Below, in pieces: positions 42,583-51,595 of a stretch of DNA of 64,000 nucleotides (positions within the stretch are counted from its first letter, which is position 1; each line of letters starts with the position of its first letter). Source of the DNA: Leuconostocaceae bacterium ESL0958. GTDB lineage: Bacteria; Bacillota; Bacilli; Lactobacillales; Lactobacillaceae. The position numbers and the translations under genes are program-made. The stretch lies in the NCBI GenBank assembly GCA_029433265.1, contig JAQTHT010000005.1:21253-85252 (forward strand), in the 5' to 3' direction. The notes below the pieces were generated by a model that made no database searches, was not told the origin of the DNA, and worked only from the letters and a program-made list of their open reading frames with translations.

Positions 42583-42611
42583 AGTGTACCGAGAACGGGG
42601 GCATTTGTCAA
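42583..42611 (-). promoter_or_regulatory. Promoter of the cysteine leader and ABC operon
   Basis: On the minus strand TTGACA (42606-42611), 17-base spacer and TACACT (42583-42588). Confidence 0.82.
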
Positions 42612-42754
42612 TTAAGTTTTATGGTCTGTTACTAATTGGTTTTTGATGGGAAAAGTGGTCTAAGCCAATGAGCTAGGCCTTGTTCTTTTCTTTTCAAAAA
42701 TGGTTTAGTAGAAATCAATGAAAGGGGGCCAGACTGTGCCCGGGGCCGCTTTTT

Positions 42755-42763
42755 TGCTATAAT
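42755..42763 (+). promoter_or_regulatory. metG promoter (extended -10)
   Basis: TGcTATAAT 42 bases before metG. Unlike valS, metG has no T-box leader. The remaining divergent space (42612-42754) holds no gene. Confidence 0.5.
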
Positions 42764-42804
42764 AGTGAGTTGAACAGTCATCATTTTGACGGGAAAGGAC
42801 TCAT

Positions 42805-44856
42805 ATGTCAGCTGAAAATACGTTTTACATTACCACGCCCATTTACTACCCTTCGGGACGTTTACAATTGGGCAATACCTATACCACGGTCTTAGCCGAT
42901 GCGGCCGCCCGCTACCACCGGCTGTTAGGTGATCAGGTCTACTTTTTGACCGGTACGGATGAGCACGGCGAAAAGATTCAAAAGAAGGCCAAGGCGGCTG
43001 GACAAAAGGAAAAGGACTATCTTGACCAGATGGCCAGCCAAATTAAGGACCTCTGGTCCCTGATGGATATCTCCTATGACGGCTTTATCCGGACCACGGA
43101 TGTTAGCCATGAAGAAGCGGTTCAGCGAATTTTCCAAAAGCTGCTGGATCAAGGCGATATTTATAAAGGACAGTACGAAGGTTGGTATTCCGTCTCCGAT
43201 GAGGAATACTTCACGGAATCCCAGTTGGCTGAAGTCTACCGGGATGAAGCAGGAAACATGATTGGTGGCAAGGCGCCTTCCGGACATGAAGTCGAAAAGA
43301 TTCAAGAAGAAACTTACTTCTTCAAAATGTCCAAGTATGCGGATTGGCTGGTTGACTATTACAAAAATCACCCTGACTTTGTTCAACCAACGGCCCGGAT
43401 GAACGAAATGTTGCAAAACTTCATTCTGCCTGGCTTGGGGGATTTGGCCGTTACTAGAACTTCCTTTGACTGGGGGGTACCGGTACCAGGCGATGAAAAG
43501 CATGTCATTTACGTTTGGATTGACGCCCTGGCCAACTATATTACGGCGCTGGGCTATGATTCAGACGATAGCAGTCTCTTTGATAAGTTCTGGCCGGCAG
43601 ATGTGCAGTTGGTCGGCAAGGAAATTGTCCGTTTCCACATTATTTACTGGCCAATTATGCTCCATGCCCTGGGCCTCCCCATGCCAAAGAAGATTATTGG
43701 CCACGGTTGGCTCGTCATGAAGGACGGTAAGATGTCCAAGTCGAAGGGGAATGTGATTTATCCTGAAGATTTGACCGCCCGCTATGGCCTAGATGCGGTC
43801 CGCTACTACTTGCTGCGGGCCATGCCTTTTGGTAATGATGGCGTCTTTTCACCAGAAGACTTTGTCGACCGGGTCAACTATGACTTGGCCAACGACCTGG
43901 GCAATCTCTTAAACCGGACCGTGGCCATGATTAATAAGTATGAAGGGGGGCAGGTACCAGCCTTCCAAACAGAACAAACGGCTTATGATGCCGACTTAGA
44001 TCAGCTGGTGGCCACGCAAATTCAAGCCTATCGCGGCTATTTGGACGACGTGAAAACAGCTGACGCCCTCGACGAACTGTGGACGATTGTGCGTCGGGCC
44101 AACAAGTATATTGATGAAACCGCCCCTTGGGTCTTAGCCAAGACGGCGGCCGAAGATGAGCAGGCACGGCAACAGTTGCAGTCAGTGCTCGCCCACTTGG
44201 CTGGTACACTGCGGGTGGTGGCCGTTCTCTTGCAACCGATTATGACGGAAGCGCCTGCTAAAATCTTTGAACAGTTGGGTCTCGAATACCCAACAGCCGG
44301 CGTACCCTTGCTGGACTTGGCCAACGACCAAGTGCCAGCCGGGACCCAGGTAGTGAAGAAGGGGCAACCGATTTTCCCTCGCTTGGATGTCGCCGAAGAA
44401 GTGGCCTACATTGCCGGCTTGGTTTCCAAGGATACCAAGGGTAAGGGCCGGGCCGTGAAGGAAGCAGCAAAGCAAAAACAAGAGCAGGAAACTATGACAG
44501 CAGAGCAGCGTGAACAAGCAGGAAAAGATTTGATTGAATATGACGACTTTGACAAGGTCGAAATTCTGGCCGCCAAGATTACGGCGGCAGAAATTGTACC
44601 GAAGTCGAAGAAGCTCGTGAAATTTACCTTGGACGACGGCTCGGACAAGCCCCGGCAGATTCTCTCAGGCATCCGCCACTGGTATCCAGAGCCAGCCGAA
44701 CTGGTTGGCAAGACAGTGGCCATCGTGGCCAACATGGCGCCCCGCAAGATGGCAGGTGAGCTATCAGAAGGCATGGTGCTTTCGGCCGAAAAGAACGGTC
44801 AGGTAACGGTGACCATTTTGCCAGACAGCATTGAACCCGGTGCAGGTATCGAATAA
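42805..44856 (+). CDS. metG: Methionyl-tRNA synthetase
   Basis: A 683-residue class Ia synthetase with the C-terminal EMAP/Trbp111-like tRNA-binding domain (about residues 580-683, YDDFDKVEILAAKITAAEIV). HIGH appears as YYPSGRLQLGNTYTT, with Gln-Leu-Gly-Asn in place of HxGH, as in many Gram-positive MetRS that use HIGN. KMSKS is GKMSKSKGN. The zinc-knuckle cysteines are absent, placing it in the short-form Bacillus-type class. GGGAAAGGA precedes the ATG. Confidence 0.95.
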   Translation: MSAENTFYITTPIYYPSGRLQLGNTYTTVLADAAARYHRLLGDQVYFLTGTDEHGEKIQKKAKAAGQKEKDYLDQMASQIKDLWSLMDISYDGFIRTTDVSHEEAVQRIFQKLLDQGDIYKGQYEGWYSVSDEEYFTESQLAEVYRDEAGNMIGGKAPSGHEVEKIQEETYFFKMSKYADWLVDYYKNHPDFVQPTARMNEMLQNFILPGLGDLAVTRTSFDWGVPVPGDEKHVIYVWIDALANYITALGYDSDDSSLFDKFWPADVQLVGKEIVRFHIIYWPIMLHALGLPMPKKIIGHGWLVMKDGKMSKSKGNVIYPEDLTARYGLDAVRYYLLRAMPFGNDGVFSPEDFVDRVNYDLANDLGNLLNRTVAMINKYEGGQVPAFQTEQTAYDADLDQLVATQIQAYRGYLDDVKTADALDELWTIVRRANKYIDETAPWVLAKTAAEDEQARQQLQSVLAHLAGTLRVVAVLLQPIMTEAPAKIFEQLGLEYPTAGVPLLDLANDQVPAGTQVVKKGQPIFPRLDVAEEVAYIAGLVSKDTKGKGRAVKEAAKQKQEQETMTAEQREQAGKDLIEYDDFDKVEILAAKITAAEIVPKSKKLVKFTLDDGSDKPRQILSGIRHWYPEPAELVGKTVAIVANMAPRKMAGELSEGMVLSAEKNGQVTVTILPDSIEPGAGIE

Positions 44857-44874
44857 GTCAATTATTTAGTAGCA

Positions 44875-44910
44875 ACAAGGACCGCAGAACAATTGGCGGT
44901 CCTTGTTTTG
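44875..44910 (+). terminator. Terminator after metG
   Basis: ACAAGGACCGC-N10-GCGGTCCTTGT followed by TTTTGC. Confidence 0.82.
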
Positions 44911-44997
44911 CTTTTTCACTGATTCGAATTGGCAGAGTCGTGAATTCCCGCTATAATGGAAACAATAGTTTGCAAAATAGTAATAGAAGAGGTTTTT

Positions 44998-45753
44998 ATG
45001 ACGAGCGACCAAGAAATTTATCACTGCTTAATTGATCAAGATGCATTTAATATGGTGGACGGTGCCTTTCTCCATGAGTTGGATCCCTATATCCAGCAAA
45101 TGATTCAGGCGGACCACCCGGAAGCCAAAAAGGATAGCTTTATTTGCAGTGAGCACTTGGTCGCTTACCGTCTGCGCAAGTTGAATCAGATGATTCATGA
45201 GGACCAGCACGAGAACAAGGCCATCAACGACAAGATGACCAAGACGCTATCCAACGACGATTACCAGATTATTGATGTTAGCAAGAAGTTAGAAAAAACG
45301 CTGACCTTCGGGCAACGAATTGCGGATGGGGTCGCCCGTTTTGGCGGTTCTTGGACCTTCGTGATTTCCTTTGTGGTGATTATGGTGGGTTGGATTATTC
45401 TCAATGTCACCCATCTCTTTGGCTCGAACTTCGATCCTTTCCCCTTCATCCTGCTCAACCTCTTCCTATCGATGGTGGCGGCCATCCAAGCGCCTTTGGT
45501 CATGATGAGCCAAAACCGTGCGTCGAGCTACGACCGGATGGAATCACAAAATGATTACCACGTGAACTTGAAGTCCGAAGAAGAAATTCGGATGTTGCAT
45601 TACAAGGTGGACCACTTGATTCAAGAGGACCAACCCAACACGATGCAAATTCAAAAGATGCAGATGGAAATGCTGGCCTCCATTAACGAGCAGTTGTCGA
45701 TTTTGATGGCCGAAAAGGAAGCGCGCGATGCGCAAAAAACAGAGCAGCAATAA
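44998..45753 (+). CDS. DUF1003 membrane protein
   Basis: A 251-residue protein whose central part has the DUF1003 marks: LTFGQRIADGVARFGGSWTFV, then two membrane helices (about residues 115-137 and 145-170) and APLVMMSQNRASSYDRMESQNDY. The C-terminal third is a Met/Gln-rich coiled coil. Function is unknown; some members are tied to ion or acid stress. AGAAGAGG before the ATG at 44998 sets the start; TATAAT lies about 45 bases upstream. Confidence 0.85.
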   Translation: MTSDQEIYHCLIDQDAFNMVDGAFLHELDPYIQQMIQADHPEAKKDSFICSEHLVAYRLRKLNQMIHEDQHENKAINDKMTKTLSNDDYQIIDVSKKLEKTLTFGQRIADGVARFGGSWTFVISFVVIMVGWIILNVTHLFGSNFDPFPFILLNLFLSMVAAIQAPLVMMSQNRASSYDRMESQNDYHVNLKSEEEIRMLHYKVDHLIQEDQPNTMQIQKMQMEMLASINEQLSILMAEKEARDAQKTEQQ

Positions 45754-45760
45754 GCGAAGC

Positions 45761-45793
45761 AAGTGTCCAATCGTTCGATTGGACACTTTTTTA
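45761..45793 (+). terminator. Terminator after DUF1003 gene
   Basis: AAGTGTCCAATCG / CGATTGGACACTT with six T residues. Confidence 0.87.
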
Positions 45794-45810
45794 CTAGCTA
45801 GGAAGACAGA

Positions 45811-45844
45811 AAAAAGCACCGAACACTTTGCTCGGTGCTTTTTT
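45811..45844 (-). terminator. Terminator of CrtC-like gene 1
   Basis: AAAAAGCACCGA-N9-TCGGTGCTTTTT; symmetrical T-runs make it bidirectional. Confidence 0.85.
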
Positions 45845-45846
45845 GG

Positions 45847-46971
45847 TTAAAATGTTTTGGCTGCGAAATTGACCTCGTAGAGCATCTTGTCGTCGAAGGT
45901 CTCCGTTTGACCATTGCGCGTGATGGCCAAGGTTGTCTTGGCCAAATAGCGGGTATAGGTTGGCTGGAGGCCAGCCTGATCGAACTTGGCTTTGGCTGCA
46001 GCAGGGGCCATGCCGTAAAAATCAATCAAGTTGATTTCTTCAGGGTCCTTGATGGTAAAGACTGCTTTAACCCCGTCCTTTTCAAAGGTATAACGGAGGG
46101 ACTTTGGATAAGTCTTGCCCGTCTTTTCCTGCAGATAGGTGTCTAAGATTTCGACTTGCGCATTTTCAGGGTCAATACTCTCCAGCACCCGATTGCCTTC
46201 GTTATCATCAATCGTGAAGAGGGGAATGTGGGGCTTGCCGAAACGGTCGGCACCGACCATGTCGTAGAGCAGGACGGCGTAGTTCCCACTAATCTGCCGG
46301 CCCCAGACCCAGCTGTGGAAGGCTTCCATTGGGCTGGTGTTAAACCACTGGTGGTTGTAGTAGGCTTCCCCCTGAACGGTCTTATCTTCACCATTAATCT
46401 TAAGCTGACCTTTGACCGTTAACTTCGTCACGCAGATGAAGTTATAGTAGTAGCGGTCGTTTTCGCCGAAGGTAATGTAGCCGTTACCGGGACGGAAAGG
46501 CTTCGTTTGGGCTTCAAAATGCAGGTCCATGGCCGTCTGGTGTTGGACGGTCTTCTTGCCGTCCAATTCTAGCTCATAATCCGCTTCTGGTTCAATATGC
46601 ACGTCGTAGCTTTGCCAGTCATGGCCTTGGAAGGTGTTGGGGCCCCACTTCAAGTCTGCCTGCTTGGTGCTAGTGAAGACATCGGCGGCCTGATAGAGCC
46701 GGTAGTCGTTAAAAGGCTGACCGTCCTTGGTCGTATAGTTCATGGCAATATTGGGGTTATCACCCTTCAGTGGGACCTGGCTTGGTGACTTGGGCCGGAA
46801 GCCGACAACCAAAGTTGAACCATCGTCGAAACTACAGTCAATATAGAAAATTTCGCCGTGACCGGGTTCATCGTTGTCCCGCTTACCGTCTTCCCAAGCT
46901 TCCACTTTGTTGGGGTTGATACCAAACTTTTGGTAATCTGCTGCGTTTTCCATCACACGTCCTTGTGCCAT
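45847..46971 (-). CDS. CrtC/AttH-like lipocalin-fold protein, paralogue 1
   Basis: A 374-residue soluble protein of the hydroxyneurosporene synthase/AttH superfamily (two lipocalin-like barrels). Recognised parts are the N-terminal GHGEIFYIDCSFDDGSTLVVGF, the central VQGEAYYNHQWFN followed by FHSWVWGRQISGNYAVLLYDM. Carotenoid hydratases and pericyclase-type enzymes belong here, but no carotenoid genes are near; substrate unknown. A second paralogue lies at 49227. Confidence 0.7.
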   Translation of the reverse strand: MAQGRVMENAADYQKFGINPNKVEAWEDGKRDNDEPGHGEIFYIDCSFDDGSTLVVGFRPKSPSQVPLKGDNPNIAMNYTTKDGQPFNDYRLYQAADVFTSTKQADLKWGPNTFQGHDWQSYDVHIEPEADYELELDGKKTVQHQTAMDLHFEAQTKPFRPGNGYITFGENDRYYYNFICVTKLTVKGQLKINGEDKTVQGEAYYNHQWFNTSPMEAFHSWVWGRQISGNYAVLLYDMVGADRFGKPHIPLFTIDDNEGNRVLESIDPENAQVEILDTYLQEKTGKTYPKSLRYTFEKDGVKAVFTIKDPEEINLIDFYGMAPAAAKAKFDQAGLQPTYTRYLAKTTLAITRNGQTETFDDKMLYEVNFAAKTF

Positions 46972-47076
46972 TTGTCATCCTCCTATTACTGTTGCTGAAG
47001 TGTTATCACAATTATAGGGCAATGGTCAGCCAGAAGCGACCAACAATTAATAAACAACTGTTGTTTATCTCGAATA

Positions 47077-47104
47077 AAAAAACCACTGCAATCGCAGTGG
47101 TTTT
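47077..47104 (-). terminator. Terminator of disulfide reductase gene
   Basis: AAAACCACTGC-AATC-GCAGTGGTTTT, symmetrical. Confidence 0.87.
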
Positions 47105-47115
47105 GAAAGTGGTGC

Positions 47116-48453
47116 TTAGCCCAAGTCGCCGAGGGCAGAGTAACCGATTGTTGGGAAGATTGTCACTAGGCGACGCAATTCCTTCTTGGTGTAGCCAAAT
47201 TCGATGGCAGGAAGCAGGGCGTTGACGATGTCTTCTGCGTGTTCGGACAGCTCAACGACACCAACTAACTGGCCTTGCTTGTTGAAGATCGTGGAAATTT
47301 GACCACTCTTTTCATAGTCGACCAGGCGGAACCAGTCGGCCATAACGTCTGATTCGACCACATCGTACTTGTCGGGGTTGGCCTTGGCTTCTGCCAAGCT
47401 AACGCCGGCTTGTGCCAAACGTGGGGTCGTAAAGACGTTGGTACCGATTGCTGGGTAATCAATGGCTTCCTTGTCGTCGCCGTTGATTTGGTCAGCGACG
47501 TACTGGGATTCGAACGTAGCCGTTGGCGTCAACTTTGGCACATCCTTATGCAAGACATCACCCGTTGCGTATACATTTGGCAAAGAAGTCTGCAAGTGAT
47601 CGTTGGTGATGATGCCACCCTTATCGAAGTCAATGCCAACTTCTTCCAGGCCCATGCCTTCGGTGTTTGGAATCCGACCAGTAGCATCCAAGACGTAGCC
47701 GGCTTCGAAGTCACCAGCAGATGTCTTGACCGTGTAACCGTTCGCTGTCTTTTCAACAGCAGTAGTGTTGGCATTCTTCACGAAGGTCAAGCCCTGTGCT
47801 TCCAAAGCGGCCAACAGTTTGTCGACATAGTCAGCAGGGAAACCAGCCAAGGCCCGGTCGCCACGCATGATGACTGTGACGTCCGTACCAGCAGCTTGCA
47901 TCATCGCAGCAGATTCGAGGCCGATGTAGCCGGCACCGATAACGACCATCTTTTCAGGTGCTTCTTCATTGGAAAGGAAGTCCTTGGAATCGTGGAGGTA
48001 TTCAGCCCCTTCGATGTTCAAGCGGTGGGAGTGCATCCCAGTGGCAATCACAATGTTTTCAGCAGTGAGTTGCTTGTCACCAGCCTGAACAGTGTGGGCG
48101 TCAATGAAGCGACCATCACCGAAGAAGACATCAACATTGGCCCCTTCCATCAAACCTTGGAGGGCATTAGGGAAGACCTTAACAATATCGTTCTTGTGGG
48201 CCACGTTCTTCTGCCAGTTGATGGCACCAGAACCTTCAACGATTCCTTCAGAAGCCTTCAATTCCCGGCGCAAAGAAGCAGCGTTTTCCAAAGCGATTTT
48301 GGCGTTGCAACCCCAGTTTGGGCAAGTGCCACCGAACGTGTCCCGTTCAACCATGGCAACCTTCTTACCCTGTGCGGTCAACATGGGCGCACCGTCAAAG
48401 GCCCCGTGTCCAGCGCCTAAGTATAGTACATCATAATCGTATGTTGTTGACAT
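47116..48453 (-). CDS. Pyridine nucleotide-disulfide oxidoreductase (glutathione reductase-like)
   Basis: A 445-residue flavoprotein. FAD motif DVLYLGAGHGAFDGA, redox disulfide GGTCPNWGCNAKIAL, NAD(P) motif VVIGAGYIGLESAAMMQAAG and second FAD site VYATGDVL are intact. The C-terminal interface motif HPTxxE of glutathione and lipoamide reductases reads FPTIGYSAL here, so the catalytic base is missing. The substrate may therefore differ from glutathione. GGAGG-type site and AT-rich promoter lie upstream; transcription is monocistronic. Confidence 0.85.
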   Translation of the reverse strand: MSTTYDYDVLYLGAGHGAFDGAPMLTAQGKKVAMVERDTFGGTCPNWGCNAKIALENAASLRRELKASEGIVEGSGAINWQKNVAHKNDIVKVFPNALQGLMEGANVDVFFGDGRFIDAHTVQAGDKQLTAENIVIATGMHSHRLNIEGAEYLHDSKDFLSNEEAPEKMVVIGAGYIGLESAAMMQAAGTDVTVIMRGDRALAGFPADYVDKLLAALEAQGLTFVKNANTTAVEKTANGYTVKTSAGDFEAGYVLDATGRIPNTEGMGLEEVGIDFDKGGIITNDHLQTSLPNVYATGDVLHKDVPKLTPTATFESQYVADQINGDDKEAIDYPAIGTNVFTTPRLAQAGVSLAEAKANPDKYDVVESDVMADWFRLVDYEKSGQISTIFNKQGQLVGVVELSEHAEDIVNALLPAIEFGYTKKELRRLVTIFPTIGYSALGDLG

Positions 48454-48552
48454 GAATTTCCTCCTTTTTCTTTACGCCTTTATTATGCCACTAACTTATT
48501 CTAATTTAAAGAAAAAATATTAAAAAAAGCAACTAGACCAAAGCTGACTTAC

Positions 48553-48579
48553 TAAAAAAACCACCTGTGACAGCGGTTC
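48553..48579 (-). terminator. Possible terminator of ECF S gene
   Basis: Weak AACC..CTG-TCA-CAG..GGTT hairpin on the minus strand followed by seven T residues. Confidence 0.45.
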
Positions 48580-48589
48580 TAGCAGAATA

Positions 48590-49084
48590 TTACACTTTGA
48601 TGACATGGCGCTTGAGCAGGGGCCAAACGGCCAGGGCAATGACGGCGCCAAAGAAACACTGACAAGTATTGCCGATAATGGATGCGTAGCCCGCGGCCAT
48701 ACTATGGTAAAGCCAGGCGCTGGCAAAAACATAACCAGTAATCATGACCAGCGAAGCGATGACGGTCAGCGCCATCAGTTGCTTTTGACTAGCCCGTGCA
48801 CCGAACAGACCAGCGAGATAGCCTTCGAGTCCATGGATAACCAGTGAAAAAAGCAGCCACTGGGGGTAGCCGGCTAAGAGGTCTAGTAGGGCGCCGGACA
48901 TGCCCCCGACAATCAGGCCGGCTTCTCGACCATAGGTCCAGGCAGCCAGAAAGATGCCGGCTTCCACCAAATTGACGAAGCCACCAGTTGCTGGAACGGG
49001 AATCTTCACCACATAGGATAGGGCTAAGTTCAAGGCAATCAGAACGGCCAGGATGGTCATGGTTTTAACGGAACGGATGGACAT
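48590..49084 (-). CDS. Solo ECF transporter S component
   Basis: A 164-residue integral membrane protein with about five or six helices. The S-component turn is KIPVPATGGFVNLVEAGIFLAA followed by REAGLIVGGMSGALLDLLAGYP. Such solo S units share a common EcfAAT module coded elsewhere. The sequence resembles the HmpT/ThiW-like group (thiamine precursors), but the ligand cannot be fixed; no riboswitch was recognised upstream. Confidence 0.8.
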   Translation of the reverse strand: MSIRSVKTMTILAVLIALNLALSYVVKIPVPATGGFVNLVEAGIFLAAWTYGREAGLIVGGMSGALLDLLAGYPQWLLFSLVIHGLEGYLAGLFGARASQKQLMALTVIASLVMITGYVFASAWLYHSMAAGYASIIGNTCQCFFGAVIALAVWPLLKRHVIKV

Positions 49085-49226
49085 GGCTTCTCTCCTTAGA
49101 TTTTAATAAGAATCATTCACATAATCTTATCATAACATAAGGGCGAAACTGTTTTCTATTATAATAGGAAAAAAGACGGACCACAGCGTTCGGGCATGAA
49201 CTCCGCTGCAGGGCGCCTTTCGTTGA

Positions 49227-50306
49227 CTATGCTTTTTCGATGTTTTTACCAAAGTACATCAGTTCCCAGATGCCATCTGGTTTGGACTGCTGATCGACTA
49301 ATTGGCCATCAACATACTTGGCGACGGAAATATCACCGGTGAAGCGGAGGTAGGCCCCGTCGAAGCCGACCATTTTGGCCAACCACTTTTTCACACCGGA
49401 AATTTGGTCAATCATTTTAAAACCAGAGATGGTCTGCTTAATTTCATAAGTGAGGACATATTCCGTTTGACCATTCTTGAGCTGGTAGGCTTGCTTTTTT
49501 TGAATCGACTTACCAGTGTGTTCGTCGATGACGACATCACTGCCTGTCACCGCCATGTTCTCCGCATCGCCACTGATGATTTGGCCGTGATCGGCGATCA
49601 TCATGACGGGCAGTTCGGTGTAATCGTAACGTTTGGCTGCCGTAATGTCCGCAGAAATCACTTGGTAGTCACCAACAGTGGCCCGACCCCAGTACCAGTG
49701 GTGGATCAACTTGAGCATTGATTCGTCGCCCCAGTTGTGGTCATGGTAGCCATTGCCCGTGACGGCAACCTTTTCATCGCCGAACTGAACGGTCCCCGTT
49801 ACCTTAGCAGCTGGCACGGCTGGTAACCAGGCAAAATAATGGTCGCCGAACTCGTCGACCCCTGAACCAGGCCGCCAAGGACTGAGCTTGTTTTCAAACA
49901 CCAAATCAGCCACGACGTCGTCCTTTTCAAAGTGGACCCGGTAGGTCTGCAAATCACCAGTCAGTGTGCTTTGACCAATTTGGACATCACAGTGGTCTTT
50001 GGCTGCCTGGAAGTCGGTGGCCGTCACATCGTTGCGATAAGTGCTGGTCTTGCCGTCCAAGCCCGTCCATTCAAAGGAAACCCAGGGCTTCAGTTCTTTG
50101 CCAAAGTTCATGGGGTCTTTGGTCATATAGGTCAAAACGGCGCTGCGGCCATCCGCTAGGGTCGCATCCAAATACCACCACTCGAATGATTGGTCACTGG
50201 CATTGGTGCGCATCCCGTCTTCAAAGGGCTGGATGGTATCGGCTTTTAAGCCGTAACGTTGGTAGTCGGCTGCTGTATCAGCAGCACGGGCGATTTCTTT
50301 TGGCAT
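49227..50306 (-). CDS. CrtC/AttH-like lipocalin-fold protein, paralogue 2
   Basis: A 359-residue relative of the protein at 45847. It begins with the same RAADTAADYQRYGLKADTIQ pattern and has FEWWYLDATLADGRSAVLTYM, VAVTGNGYHDHNWGDESML and HWYWGRATVGDYQVISADI. The His-Asp-His in YHDHNWG is typical of the AttH/CrtC active-site region and replaces YYNHQWF of paralogue 1. Role unknown. It is transcribed away from gapA. Confidence 0.72.
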   Translation of the reverse strand: MPKEIARAADTAADYQRYGLKADTIQPFEDGMRTNASDQSFEWWYLDATLADGRSAVLTYMTKDPMNFGKELKPWVSFEWTGLDGKTSTYRNDVTATDFQAAKDHCDVQIGQSTLTGDLQTYRVHFEKDDVVADLVFENKLSPWRPGSGVDEFGDHYFAWLPAVPAAKVTGTVQFGDEKVAVTGNGYHDHNWGDESMLKLIHHWYWGRATVGDYQVISADITAAKRYDYTELPVMMIADHGQIISGDAENMAVTGSDVVIDEHTGKSIQKKQAYQLKNGQTEYVLTYEIKQTISGFKMIDQISGVKKWLAKMVGFDGAYLRFTGDISVAKYVDGQLVDQQSKPDGIWELMYFGKNIEKA

Positions 50307-50413
50307 AGGTCGGTTCCTTTCGCATTTCCTACTTTCTTCTCTGCCTTCATTCTAGTTGAAAAAAGGGCTTTTTCCTAGACCAGCAACTGTTGGATAGGGG
50401 CAATTGGTTCGTT

Positions 50414-50441
50414 TTTTCGATTGGACCAGGCCAATCGAAAA
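50414..50441 (+). promoter_or_regulatory. Operator-like dyad upstream of gapA
   Basis: Perfect TTTTCGATTGG-N6-CCAATCGAAAA inverted repeat ending 31 bases before the extended -10 TGtTATAAT (50469-50477) of gapA. There is no T-run on either side, so it is a protein site or a structured element rather than a terminator. The divergent CrtC-like gene could share it. Confidence 0.5.
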
Positions 50442-50522
50442 TAGTTTGCTTCCAGTCTACTAACATTGTGTTATAATGACTTTGTTGACTTAAGTCAAAA
50501 AATTTATTGGAGGTCTACACAC

Positions 50523-51536
50523 ATGACTGTGAAGATTGGTATTAACGGATTCGGTCGGATTGGTCGTTTGGCATTCCGTCGTATTTTGGAATTGGGTGAC
50601 TCAGCAGCTGATGTTGAAGTCGCAGCCATCAACGATTTGACTAGCCCATCCATGTTGGCATACTTGTTGAAGTATGATTCAACGCACGGTGCTTTGGATG
50701 CCGAAGTATCCGCTGATGAAACTGGTATTATCGTCAATGGTAAGCACTACACGGTTTACTCAGAACGTGATGCCCGCAACATTCCTTGGGTGAAGAACGA
50801 CGGTGTTGAATACGTAATGGAAGCTACTGGCTTCTATACGTCAGCCGAAAAGTCACAAGCCCACTTGGATGCCGGTGTCAAGAAGGTCTTGATTACGGCG
50901 CCAGCCGGTGATGTACCTACTGTCGTTTACGGTGTCAATCAGGACATCTTGACGCCAGAAGACAAGATTGTTTCTGCAGGTTCCTGCACGACGCAGTCAT
51001 TGGCTCCAATGGGTAAGGTTTTGGCAGACAAGTTCGGTGTTGAAGTTGGCGCAATGACGACGATTCACGCCTTCACGTCAACGCAAATGATCTTGGATGG
51101 TCCAAAGTCCAAGAAGTTCCGTTCTAACCGTACTGCTTCCGTCAACACGATCCCTCACTCAACGGGTGCTGCTAAGGCCATCGGTCTGGTTGTCCCAGAA
51201 TTGAAGGGTAAGTTGAACGGTCACGCACAACGTGTTGGCGTTGTCGATGGTTCTGTTACGGAAATGACTTCTGTTTTGTCAAAGAAGGTCACTGCTGAAG
51301 AAATCAATGCTGCCATGAAGGAAGCATCTTCTGAAGCATTCGGCTACAACGAAGATGAAATCGTTTCATCCGATATCATCGGCGACACGCACGGCACGAC
51401 TTTCGATGCTACGCAAACGCAAATCGTTGAAGCAGGCGACAAGCAATTGGTCCGCACTGTTTCATGGTATGACAACGAATACGGCTTTACTTCCAACATG
51501 GTTCGTACGTTGTTGCACTTCGCTTCATTGAAGTAA
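50523..51536 (+). CDS. gapA: Glyceraldehyde-3-phosphate dehydrogenase
   Basis: A 337-residue NAD-dependent glycolytic enzyme. N-terminal [15 protein letters not shown] binds NAD; the catalytic Cys is in [13 protein letters not shown], where most GAPDH have [20 protein letters not shown] is the C-terminal signature. TTGGAGG precedes the ATG at 50523; an upstream in-frame start would precede the ribosome site. Codon choice is highly biased, as expected for abundant glycolytic protein. Confidence 0.96.
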   Translation: MTVKIGINGFGRIGRLAFRRILELGDSAADVEVAAINDLTSPSMLAYLLKYDSTHGALDAEVSADETGIIVNGKHYTVYSERDARNIPWVKNDGVEYVMEATGFYTSAEKSQAHLDAGVKKVLITAPAGDVPTVVYGVNQDILTPEDKIVSAGSCTTQSLAPMGKVLADKFGVEVGAMTTIHAFTSTQMILDGPKSKKFRSNRTASVNTIPHSTGAAKAIGLVVPELKGKLNGHAQRVGVVDGSVTEMTSVLSKKVTAEEINAAMKEASSEAFGYNEDEIVSSDIIGDTHGTTFDATQTQIVEAGDKQLVRTVSWYDNEYGFTSNMVRTLLHFASLK

Positions 51537-51548
51537 AAAACGAATTAG

Positions 51549-51572
51549 AAAACCGCTTCGGCGGTTTTTTTT
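51549..51572 (+). terminator. Terminator after gapA
   Basis: AAAACCGC-TTCG-GCGGTTTT with eight T residues. Confidence 0.88.
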
Positions 51573-51595
51573 CTGCCTGAAGATGCGAGCGGGAA

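Noticed and set aside
47410..48420. Long 336-codon plus-strand frame
   Set aside because: It is the complement of the disulfide reductase gene, which has clear motifs and a ribosome site; the frame has no recognisable domain.
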